A DNA stretch of 8,102 nucleotides from Candidatus Moranbacteria bacterium UBA2206. Lineage in GTDB: Bacteria > Patescibacteriota > Minisyncoccia > Moranbacterales > UBA2206. The translations under genes were made by a program, and so were the position numbers. The stretch covers positions 1 to 8,102 of the forward strand of contig DCUU01000073.1 of the NCBI GenBank assembly GCA_002328565.1, given 5' to 3'. Every line of letters begins with the position of its first letter. The stretch's first letter is position 1. The notes beneath the pieces are model-generated. The model was not told the DNA's origin. It saw only the letters and a program-made list of their open reading frames with translations, and searched no databases. Of this stretch, positions 1 to 5,982 are shown one piece after another.

Positions 1-1633
1 TGCAAGTTGGTGGAGGTGGCGGTGGTGGTGGTGAAACTGTTTCTCCGGATTCATATGCTCCGATATCTGGAGCGGTGCCATTGTAAGCTAGGCTTACTCC
101 TTGCCCAGCCTTCCAGGTTAAAGAATTATCAATTGTAATAGTGTTGGCCACGTAATCGATACTTTTAATTTTAACTTTTTGCGTTTGACCCTCTAGTTGG
201 ATTGTGTCGCCTTCGATAATTCCTTGACCATCAGTAAAGTATTTTGCATCCTTAACAGAAATTGTTGTTCCACTGCCAGCACTTGTCGTGTTGGTTAAAA
301 ACATTGCGCTATCTATCATTGGAGAGGCATTATTAAGTTTATAATTACCCGCTTGTGCATCCTCATAATTAGGCGCCACTGATTTATTACCATACCATTC
401 TGATGGATAATTACTTTGAAGATTCGCTAACGAAACAGTTCCAGACTCTGGAGAGAACTTAAGATCTCCGCTTAAAAAATTATTATTAACAAAATAATTA
501 TTTCGCGGAGTATTGTTTATTATTCTATATATCGCATAAGAAGCAGAATTTGAGAAAATGTTATTTTTAAAAACATTGTCATAACTAGCTACATCACCTT
601 GAATGTGCCACCCCCACTGATTGCGATCAATGGTGTTGTTATAAATATAGTTATTCATTGCCGGCGTATAACCAACTTTATAGGTTGTTAAATCCAATTT
701 TCCACAATTAACAATCAGATTTTCCCTTATGATGTTATTTTTAGTATGACTAATATGCATAGCGCTATGTCCGCTTCTCGCCATAGATCGGTCTTCACTT
801 GACCCACAATAATTGAGCTTAGAATCCTCACCACAATCTTTGATAATATTATTTTCAATAATATTGCTAGACGCTTTATCGTAAATTTCAAGAGCATGAT
901 GCAATCTATTGTTAAATAGATTATTTCTTATAATACAAGAAGTTTTATCTCCTCTGCTCTCAGTTCTAATGGTCATATCTACATGAGCAGCGTTATTAAA
1001 AGTGTTCCCCTCAAACAAGCCGTAATGACTATCTAGTAGGTACAAAAGATCTCCAATGGGACGACCATAACCTCTTGCTGATTGAGCAGTCGAAGATGTG
1101 CAGATATAATCGAAGGTACAATTCAAAATTTTCAAATAATCAACCCTGTCGATCCTTGCATGTGCCCATGCGTTTGAATCGTTAAAGTAACAATCCTGAA
1201 GTGTGATGTTGGAATAAATTCCAGAAGTATTCTTTGCGTCAATAGCAAAGCCGGCGTTGCCAACAAATTGCAATCCAAATAGAGTTATAAAACTTTTGCC
1301 TTTTAGGTCTGCACCAGCACCTGACGGATTTGAGATTTTAACAATTTCTGAATTATATCTAGAATAGGTTATTAGACTTCCGCTTGCACCTGATTTGCTG
1401 GGGCTGATTTTTTCCTTGTAGGTTCCTGCTCTTAAATAAACAGTGTCCCCTGGTTGCAAAACAGAGTTTGCCTTTCCAATTGTTTTCCAAGGACTGGCTA
1501 GTGTCCCAGGGTTAGTGTCTGCCCCAGTTGGAGCAACATAATACTCAGATGCTTGAGCTTGAGCTATGCTAAACACGAAAAAAACAAGCGTTAGCACAAA
1601 CACCCCCCAAACCTTATTAATGTTTTTCTTCAT
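1..1633 (-). CDS. secreted parallel beta-helix protein, 3' end outside window
   Basis: I read this frame by hand: ATG at 1633-1631, then 544 codons without a stop to the left edge, so the C-terminus is missing. The first 28 residues are a signal peptide (MKKN, hydrophobic core, AQA before Ser29), so the protein is exported. Residues 31-74 (YYVAPTGADTNPGT, SPWKTI, QPGDTVYLRAGTY) are the usual opening of DUF1565/pectate-lyase-like beta-helix proteins. From about 115 to 400 there are Asn-rich coils such as FEGNTFNN, IIRNNLFNN, IIENNII, IIRENLI, YIYNNTI and VFKNNIF, typical of right-handed parallel beta-helices with asparagine ladders. PDIGAYE at 522-528 is the motif that often closes such domains, followed by eight prolines (535-542), probably a linker to a further domain or anchor. 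The family includes polysaccharide lyases and surface adhesins, but I see no catalytic signature, so substrate and enzymatic activity are unknown. The start has an A-rich leader and no Shine-Dalgarno. Confidence 0.88.
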   Translation of the reverse strand, partial: MKKNINKVWGVFVLTLVFFVFSIAQAQASEYYVAPTGADTNPGTLASPWKTIGKANSVLQPGDTVYLRAGTYKEKISPSKSGASGSLITYSRYNSEIVKISNPSGAGADLKGKSFITLFGLQFVGNAGFAIDAKNTSGIYSNITLQDCYFNDSNAWAHARIDRVDYLKILNCTFDYICTSSTAQSARGYGRPIGDLLYLLDSHYGLFEGNTFNNAAHVDMTIRTESRGDKTSCIIRNNLFNNRLHHALEIYDKASSNIIENNIIKDCGEDSKLNYCGSSEDRSMARSGHSAMHISHTKNNIIRENLIVNCGKLDLTTYKVGYTPAMNNYIYNNTIDRNQWGWHIQGDVASYDNVFKNNIFSNSASYAIYRIINNTPRNNYFVNNNFLSGDLKFSPESGTVSLANLQSNYPSEWYGNKSVAPNYEDAQAGNYKLNNASPMIDSAMFLTNTTSAGSGTTISVKDAKYFTDGQGIIEGDTIQLEGQTQKVKIKSIDYVANTITIDNSLTWKAGQGVSLAYNGTAPDIGAYESGETVSPPPPPPPPTC

Positions 1634-1976
1634 TTTGTTTTTTTTAAAGAAATAAATTACTATATTTTTATTTCAAAAAATTATTTCCTGCAATCAAGCT
1701 TATCAAAGATTAAAATGGATACTACCCTCAAAGAATTTATTCATTAATACTTATATATTAAAATTATAGATTTTTTTTGTCAAATGCAAAAAAATAAAGT
1801 TATCCACAGGCCCTATTTATTTTGTTTCAAAAAATTCGCAACCAACCTGCGTGCTTATCCTAAACTCGCCAAGAATTGCCGGAATCAAAATCGCTTGAGA
1901 TTTTTTGAATAACTTCCTTTTTCCTCCCCATCCTATGAACAATTCTCCCTTCGTTATGAGTAATATCCGCGAAGAA
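1634..1976. other. AT-rich intergenic region without a supported gene
   Basis: This 343-bp stretch lies between the broken isomerase gene and the start of the beta-helix gene and should hold the promoter of the latter, but I cannot pick a convincing -35/-10 pair. The minus strand from 1976 to about 1872 continues in the isomerase frame past its stop for 35 codons (including NEGRIVHRMGRKKEV) before another stop. That stretch does not resemble the rest of a mannose-6-phosphate isomerase and I do not recognise it. A single TTATCCACA, identical to a consensus DnaA box, lies at 1800-1808 beside A/T runs. Confidence 0.5.
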
Positions 1977-2312
1977 CTATTCTTCTGCCTGATTTTTGTT
2001 GGGATGAACCTGAATAGAAAGCACTTTCTCTGCTGAAAGAATTTTCAAAAGAAAAGGCAGCTCTTTTTTGGAATTACCCAAAATTTCTTTGGGATATTTT
2101 TGGATAGCTTCACCAAGCTCAACCCAGCGATTTTCTAATCGTATTTTTGACGGCCCATTTGGATGCGCCCCCATCCACAACTCAGCGTAAGAAACATTCT
2201 TTTTGGCTTTTGTTCCAAGAAAATTCGGGATGAAAGCTTTTTCTCCCTTTTGCCCCCACTCATAATTCTTGATAACATTTTTAAGTAAAAATGGCTGTTT
2301 CAACTTTTTCAT
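1977..2312 (-). pseudogene. manA: mannose-6-phosphate isomerase, type I, N-terminal fragment
   Basis: Full-length type I mannose-6-phosphate isomerase interconverts mannose 6-phosphate and fructose 6-phosphate in the cytoplasm, feeding GDP-mannose and surface sugar synthesis. This reading frame has only 111 codons, against roughly 300-400 for the family. It keeps the N-terminal hallmarks: the opening strand (KNVIKNYEWG, residues 11-20), AELWMGAHP (43-51), LPFLLKIL (85-92) and IQVHPNK (100-106), where Gln101 and His103 are the first two zinc ligands. It stops at TAG right after QAEE, so the later zinc ligands and the active-site half are absent and the product should not be an active enzyme. 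DNA beyond the stop does not resume the family in the same frame. The truncation, with hairpin elements just upstream, suggests a decayed gene. A shortened domain protein with another role is possible but less likely. Confidence 0.75.
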
Positions 2313-2341
2313 AAAATAAAATTTTGAATCTATTGTGCTTG

Positions 2342-2448
2342 GCAGGTTCAGGCGTCCTCGCCTGAACCTTTTATTTCTGGTAAAGTTTAACTCCCGAACA
2401 GAAAATTATCAGAACTGTGCGGTTCAAGCGAGACGCTTGAACCTGCGA
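2342..2448. mobile_element. paired-hairpin REP/MITE-like element 1 (no transposase gene)
   Basis: This 107-bp unit has a left hairpin at 2344-2369 (11-bp arms AGGTTCAGGCG/CGCCTGAACCT, loop TCCT) and a right hairpin at 2421-2443 (10-bp arms GGTTCAAGCG/CGCTTGAACC, loop AGA). The outer ends are inverted: GCAGGTTCA on the left and TGAACCTGC on the right. The interior keeps TTTCTGGTAAAG next to the left hairpin and ATTATCAGAACT next to the right one, both shared with the other two elements. It lies upstream of the isomerase fragment and 39 bp from the transposase-bearing element. It is best read as a non-autonomous (BIME- or MITE-like) derivative moved by the neighbouring RAYT. Confidence 0.85.
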
Positions 2449-2487
2449 TGCATCCGATTTAATCTTGTATATTTTTATTATAATCTT

Positions 2488-3114
2488 GCAGGTTCAGGCG
2501 TCCTCGCCTGAACCTCTCGTTTCTGGCAAAACCAAATCATTTATATCATCTACCTTCAATTCACAATTCAAATTAGCACTAGACCAATACCAATTTTCTG
2601 CTTGTGTCACATAGCCTCTCTTGATTGGATTGTCATTTATATATTTTACTTTCTGAGAATAAAAATCCTCGCTCTCAATTATTTTAGGCATATTAGTTTT
2701 TTCCCAAAATTCAAATTGATTTTTTTCATTCAAAAATAGTTTCAATAAATTAGGTTCAGTTTTTTCGATATTTTTTTGAATTTCTTTAGAAGTAAAACCC
2801 TTAAAATCGCGAAGGAATCCAATGGCATCCTCGCAGTAAATTATCAAATGGATATGATTGATCATAAACACAAAACTGTATATTTTGAGATTTTTATTTT
2901 CTTTCAAATATTTCAAAGAATTAGCTAAAATATTCCATCGGAAATAGCGATCAAATACATAATACCATTTTTTAACAGTTAGAGTGACGAAATATACATT
3001 GGAATTTTCATTTTTAGAAATTCTTATTGAAGGCATTTTTCTTTAAATTTGCTTACAAAATAATTATAATTTTACCAGAACTATGCGATTCAAGCGAGAC
3101 GCTTGAACCTGCGA
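2488..3114 (-). mobile_element. complete RAYT element bounded by left and right REP hairpins (element 2)
   Basis: The left end is a hairpin at 2490-2515 (arms AGGTTCAGGCG/CGCCTGAACCT, loop TCCT). The right end is a hairpin at 3087-3109 (arms GATTCAAGCG/CGCTTGAACC, loop AGA, with one mismatch near the base that can pair as G-U in minus-strand RNA). Between them lies a single intact RAYT gene with a 50-bp leader. The same two ends, without the gene, make up elements 1 and 3. No target-site duplication is visible, as expected for Y1 single-strand transposition in the IS200/IS605 superfamily. The 627-bp length fits a minimal one-gene element. Confidence 0.85.
2494..3036 (-). CDS. REP-associated tyrosine transposase (RAYT, Y1_Tnp family)
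   Basis: This is a Y1 HUH single-strand DNA transposase of the REP-associated (TnpA-REP) group, thought to cut and mobilise REP hairpins. The 180-residue protein has the family order: an N-terminal strand (VYFVTLTV, 14-21), the HUH metal-binding motif in MINHIHLII (His61 and His63), and a C-terminal YINDNPIKRGYV segment (132-143), where Tyr132 is the likely catalytic tyrosine, followed by WYWSS (149-153). Length and motifs are complete, so it is probably active. The start is ATG at 3036 behind an AAAGAAAA leader without a clear ribosome-binding site. The last seven residues (RGSGEDA) and the TGA stop are encoded inside the left REP hairpin, so gene end and element end overlap. Paired hairpins on both sides and two gene-less copies nearby support the assignment. 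Confidence 0.93.
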   Translation of the reverse strand: MPSIRISKNENSNVYFVTLTVKKWYYVFDRYFRWNILANSLKYLKENKNLKIYSFVFMINHIHLIIYCEDAIGFLRDFKGFTSKEIQKNIEKTEPNLLKLFLNEKNQFEFWEKTNMPKIIESEDFYSQKVKYINDNPIKRGYVTQAENWYWSSANLNCELKVDDINDLVLPETRGSGEDA

Positions 3115-3125
3115 GATACATATTT

Positions 3126-3149
3126 TAATACGTATTATAATACGTATTA
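3126..3149. repeat. 24-bp perfect palindrome made of two TAATACGTATTA units
   Basis: TAATACGTATTA occurs twice in tandem (3126-3137 and 3138-3149). Each half is its own reverse complement, so the whole is a perfect palindrome. It lies between the HAD gene stop (3155) and the right end of the RAYT element (3114). It could form an AT-rich hairpin at the end of the HAD transcript, but no T-run follows on the minus strand, so I do not call it a terminator. An operator or recombination site is possible but unsupported. Confidence 0.75.
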
Positions 3150-3154
3150 CACCA

Positions 3155-3763
3155 TCATTGCAGGTTATTTATTACTTCTGTTATTTCCTCAAAACTTGAC
3201 ACTATTTTAAATGGATTTCCTTTTTCAAGTCTATCTTTTTTGTGAAAGCCAAAATCGACTGCGATTGTTTTGACTCCGACTTTATTCCCTTCCAATATGT
3301 CTCCCAACGTGTCAGTAACAAAAATACAATCATCTGCTTCTAAACTATATTTCTCAAATAAATACTTGAACTTTTCAACTTTCGATTTATGCGTTTCAGC
3401 TCCTAATATTTCCCTGAAAATATGGATAAATTTATTATTCTGAAAATAGTTGTCCAAAGCCTCTTCTTGATTGGATGAAATAATAAACAAGGAATATTTT
3501 TTTGACAACTTTTCTAAATTTGTTTTAATATTTTCGTCAATTTTTAGATATTTGTATGCTTCATTTTGTAACTCATAAAATTGCTCACTCTCCGCCCTTT
3601 CCTTTTCCTCATCAACCACTACTTTTTCAAAGATATTTCCATTAAAAAAATCCCTATGCTGTTCTCGAGTTAGATTTTCGCCTGAAATCTTAAGGTTTAT
3701 TTGATAGGCCATTTCATATGTATCATGAATTACGCCATCAAAATCAAAAATAATTGCTTTCAT
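3155..3763 (-). CDS. HAD-superfamily hydrolase, phosphoglycolate phosphatase-like
   Basis: This is a cytoplasmic haloacid dehalogenase-type phosphatase with an aspartyl-phosphate mechanism. All four motifs are visible in 202 residues: motif I DFDGV (nucleophile Asp7, acid/base Asp9), motif II IISSN (Ser96/97), motif III lysine in THKSK (Lys126 or Lys128), and motif IV VTDTLGDI (Asp151 and Asp155). A helical cap fills the region between motifs I and II (about 15-80), as in the subfamily I group containing Gph and beta-phosphoglucomutase. The substrate cannot be read from sequence. It lies between the RAYT element and element 3. Its last codons (AACCTGCAA, then TGA) include TTGCAGGTT on the plus strand, the same nine bases that open the left REP ends, so its extreme C-terminus may have been shaped by an old element. 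No Shine-Dalgarno precedes the ATG. Confidence 0.9.
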   Translation of the reverse strand: MKAIIFDFDGVIHDTYEMAYQINLKISGENLTREQHRDFFNGNIFEKVVVDEEKERAESEQFYELQNEAYKYLKIDENIKTNLEKLSKKYSLFIISSNQEEALDNYFQNNKFIHIFREILGAETHKSKVEKFKYLFEKYSLEADDCIFVTDTLGDILEGNKVGVKTIAVDFGFHKKDRLEKGNPFKIVSSFEEITEVINNLQ

Positions 3764-3787
3764 AGTTATTTATAAAATTAATACCTT

Positions 3788-3900
3788 GCAGGTTCAGGCG
3801 TCCTCGCCTGAACCTTTTATTTCTAGTAAAGCTTAATTTTAGCTACTCGATATAGAATTACCAGAACTATGCGATTCAAGCGAGACGCTTGAACCTGCGA
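3788..3900. mobile_element. paired-hairpin REP/MITE-like element 3 (no transposase gene)
   Basis: This 113-bp unit matches element 1: a left hairpin at 3790-3815 (loop TCCT), TTTATTTCTAGTAAAG after it, ATTACCAGAACTATGC before the right hairpin, and a right hairpin at 3873-3895 (loop AGA). It fills most of the gap between the CYTH stop and the HAD start. In minus-strand RNA both hairpins would lie between the two reading frames, where they could protect the 3' end of the CYTH message or dampen read-through. On the plus strand the left hairpin is followed by TTTTATTTCT, which is weakly terminator-like, but no plus-strand gene leads into it. Confidence 0.85.
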
Positions 3901-3907
3901 GGATTTT

Positions 3908-4492
3908 CTAAATTTTTACCAATTTCAGATTAGATTCATCCTCAAACGTCAAATGCTTTTCTGGATTTTCAAAATTAAGTTTATTTTCTTTGCAATAATC
4001 CAAAAATATTTCCATACAATTTTTTTGAATAGTGTTTTCTAGATCAAAACCAAAATCATTTAAAAAACCATAAACTTCTTGTTCCTCACCTTCAATTTCC
4101 AAAAAAAGTCCGATGAAAGGATAATCGTCTATTGTGATTGAAAGTGAGGGAAATTTTTCAATCGAAAAGAAACTTCTTTTCTTTTCAACCCTTACAATTT
4201 CATAAAAACCTAAATTTTTCAAAATTAATTGTCCATCTTCAAAAGAAGAAATGGTTGGTTCTATTTCTTCTCTGACAATAAGATCTTTGTGTTTTTCTCT
4301 GGCGCCTTTATATGCAATATATGCTTTGTCGCCTTCTTTCCGAAGACGCAAAACTTTGTCTTGCGCTTTTAGTTTCAAAAATTCATTGTCAAAATAGACA
4401 TCAAAAACATCCGCCTCTTTGATTTTTTTCAAGTTAGCTTTTTCAATAATAGCCAAATCAGAAATTTTCAATTTTGCCTCAATTTCTTTCAT
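3908..4492 (-). CDS. CYTH domain protein (class IV adenylate cyclase / triphosphatase family)
   Basis: CYTH proteins fold into a triphosphate tunnel of antiparallel strands and act on triphosphorylated substrates with divalent metal; members include CyaB-type adenylate cyclases, thiamine triphosphatases and inorganic triphosphatases. The 194 residues show the signature EIEAK (the ExExK motif, Glu3, Glu5, Lys7) at the extreme N-terminus, which also fixes the start. They also show the basic strand VLRLRKEG (Arg49, Arg51), AYKG (Lys62), REEIE (74-78), EKKR (103-106) and LEIEGE (131-136) with paired acidic residues. All charged tunnel motifs appear present, so it is probably active. Cyclase and triphosphatase activities cannot be separated from sequence, though the spacing resembles the CyaB group. 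The gene is followed by element 3 and preceded by a hairpin-rich gap. No Shine-Dalgarno is visible. Confidence 0.9.
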   Translation of the reverse strand: MKEIEAKLKISDLAIIEKANLKKIKEADVFDVYFDNEFLKLKAQDKVLRLRKEGDKAYIAYKGAREKHKDLIVREEIEPTISSFEDGQLILKNLGFYEIVRVEKKRSFFSIEKFPSLSITIDDYPFIGLFLEIEGEEQEVYGFLNDFGFDLENTIQKNCMEIFLDYCKENKLNFENPEKHLTFEDESNLKLVKI

Positions 4493-4535
4493 AAAATAAC
4501 ATTCTTATTTTTTATTTCATCCCATCCTTGCGAAA

Positions 4536-4646
4536 TAGAAAGAAATAAATTGAAACTTTTTTGCGTTAAGAAATTTATCCTGTTTGATCCGCCAGCTGGC
4601 GGAGAGTTATAAATTTTAGCGAAAAAGTTGAAAATTTATCTTTCTA
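4536..4646. repeat. long imperfect inverted repeat with GC-rich 16-bp palindrome at its apex
   Basis: The left arm (4536-4578, beginning TAGAAAG and ending AAATTTAT) pairs with the right arm (4609-4646, beginning ATAAATTTTAGC and ending CTTTCTA) over roughly 33 of 38 positions, with a few small bulges. Near the centre lies the perfect palindrome TCCGCCAGCTGGCGGA (4588-4603), strikingly GC-rich for this region. The structure occupies the gap between rseP and the CYTH gene. It resembles a MITE or palindromic intergenic element more than a terminator, since no T-run follows it. I see no sequence relation to the RAYT hairpins. Confidence 0.7.
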
Positions 4647-4673
4647 TGAGCTCAGATGGCCTTTTTCTTTTTT

Positions 4674-4704
4674 GCCACTTTTCTTTTGGGAAAAGAAAAA
4701 TGGC
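4674..4704. repeat. hairpin just downstream of rseP
   Basis: Two 14-base arms (GCCACTTTTCTTTT at 4674-4687 and AAAAGAAAAATGGC at 4691-4704) pair with one mismatch around a GGG loop. It lies 7 bp after the rseP stop in the direction of transcription. On the minus strand it is followed by an A-rich rather than T-rich tract, so it is not a classical intrinsic terminator. It may still mark or protect the 3' end of the frr-rseP message. Confidence 0.6.
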
Positions 4705-4711
4705 GAATCTG

Positions 4712-5905
4712 TTATTTCACAAACTTCATCACATCCTTAAATGTCACTAGAATTAAGAGAAGGATAAGAAGCAAGAAGCCGACTGAATGAAAAGTTTGTT
4801 CGAGTTTTTGGCTCACGGGTGAGCCTTTCATTTTTTCAATTAACACAAAAAGAATTCTTCCGCCATCTAGCGCTGGGATTGGCAAGATGTTTATTATCCC
4901 AAGATTGATGCTAAGAAGCGCGGCAAATTGCAAAATATAAACCAAACCAAGTCCGGTCACTTGCTTGGTAAGCACAGCAATACCTACTGGCCCAGCTACG
5001 TCTGCCCCCACGCCATTACCCATAAAAAGACTCTTTATTATTCCGCCCAAAGCCACCAGAATCGCCACAATGAGATTACCAGTCGTTTTTAGCCCTTCCC
5101 AAAGCGCTTTAGGCACTGAGTATTTGATAATAGCTGTTTGTGCCAAATTTACGCCTAAAAGTCCTTGGCCTTCTGGAGCGCTAATTCGGGGTGTTATTTT
5201 TATCGATAAAACTTGATCCCCCCTTATTATGGCTAAATTAAGCTCTTTCCCCGCATTGTTTTTTATATAATTTTGCACATCCTCCACACTGGAAAGTTTC
5301 ACTGATTCCCCTGCTGGATTTTTCTGCTTTTTCACAATTTCATCACCAATTTGAAGTCCTGCCGTTTGGGCTGGAGTTTCTGGTAAAATATCCGAAATTT
5401 GAATTTTTGTCGCAGACACATTCTCCGTTGAATCAACGGCTTGCGGAGCGCCAATCATAAAAACCAAAGAAATAAGAACCCAAGCCAAAATAAAATTCAT
5501 CGCCACACCCGCTGCCAAAACTTTTGTCCTTACCCAGGCTGATTTTCCTGCAAAACTATCCGTGTCATCCTTATTCCCTCCATCCTCACCCTTGATTTTG
5601 ACAAATCCGCCTAGTGGAATCCAATTTATCGAATAGATCGTTCCGCCAGTGAATCTTTTCTCATGCGCCTGCGCTAAGTCTTTTTTTTCATTTTCGTCAT
5701 CACCATCTTTTGTTCCCCAAACAATCCGCCATTTTTTTCTTTTGCCATTTTCATATAGATACTGAAAGCCTATCGCTCTGGGCGGAAAACCAAAGCCAAA
5801 TTCGCTAGCCTTGATGCCATTTCGTCTCGCCGTCACAAAATGCCCAAGTTCATGGACAAAAATCAAAATCCCCAAAATTACTACAAAGACTAATACTGCT
5901 AACAT
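4712..5905 (-). CDS. rseP: RIP metalloprotease RseP (site-2 protease, M50B)
   Basis: This intramembrane zinc protease cuts transmembrane substrates, such as anti-sigma factors and signal-peptide remnants, after a first luminal cut. The 397-residue protein has the family layout. The first membrane segment carries HELGH (His18, Glu19, His22), and IPLGGFVKIKGE (96-107) is the conserved membrane-re-entrant strand. A second segment lies near 128-152 and a single PDZ domain at about 165-240. A third hydrophobic stretch lies near 275-295. NILPIPALDGGR (339-350) supplies the third zinc ligand Asp347, and a final membrane segment spans about 374-390. All catalytic residues are present. The loop between HELGH and the GGF motif (about 45-95) is long, lysine/acid rich and hydrophilic compared with E. 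coli RseP, as in many proteins of small-genome bacteria. It follows frr by 77 bp, a common pairing. Three CATGAAA repeats precede the ATG and there is no Shine-Dalgarno. Confidence 0.96.
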   Translation of the reverse strand: MLAVLVFVVILGILIFVHELGHFVTARRNGIKASEFGFGFPPRAIGFQYLYENGKRKKWRIVWGTKDGDDENEKKDLAQAHEKRFTGGTIYSINWIPLGGFVKIKGEDGGNKDDTDSFAGKSAWVRTKVLAAGVAMNFILAWVLISLVFMIGAPQAVDSTENVSATKIQISDILPETPAQTAGLQIGDEIVKKQKNPAGESVKLSSVEDVQNYIKNNAGKELNLAIIRGDQVLSIKITPRISAPEGQGLLGVNLAQTAIIKYSVPKALWEGLKTTGNLIVAILVALGGIIKSLFMGNGVGADVAGPVGIAVLTKQVTGLGLVYILQFAALLSINLGIINILPIPALDGGRILFVLIEKMKGSPVSQKLEQTFHSVGFLLLILLLILVTFKDVMKFVK

Positions 5906-5909
5906 TTTT

Positions 5910-5930
5910 CATGAAACATGAAACATGAAA
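5910..5930. repeat. three tandem CATGAAA heptamers upstream of rseP
   Basis: CATGAAA occurs three times back to back, starting 5 bp upstream of the rseP start codon. A looser run of ATGTT/TATATG-like words continues to about 5980. The tract fills the frr-rseP gap. It may be simple slippage-prone DNA. It occupies the place where a ribosome-binding site would be expected. Confidence 0.75.
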
Positions 5931-5982
5931 CAAAAAACCTTTTTATTATGTGTTACATGCTATATGTTGTATGTTATATGAA

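Noticed and set aside
1800..1808. TTATCCACA, a perfect DnaA-box match in an AT-rich gap, as a possible replication origin.
   Set aside because: Only one box is visible, and there is no box cluster and no dnaA, dnaN or similar gene nearby. A single 9-mer in AT-rich DNA can occur by chance.
3788..3815. Left REP hairpin plus TTTTATTTCT as an intrinsic terminator.
   Set aside because: The T-rich tail is on the plus strand, where no gene leads into it. The repeated paired layout is better explained by mobile-element ends.
2342..3900. Repeated hairpins as a CRISPR array.
   Set aside because: Spacing is irregular, units are inverted pairs rather than direct repeats, one interval holds a gene, and no cas gene is present.
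4965..5216. Plus-strand open frame opposite rseP.
   Set aside because: It lies wholly inside a confident rseP gene and shows no recognisable domain; it is a shadow of the minus-strand gene.
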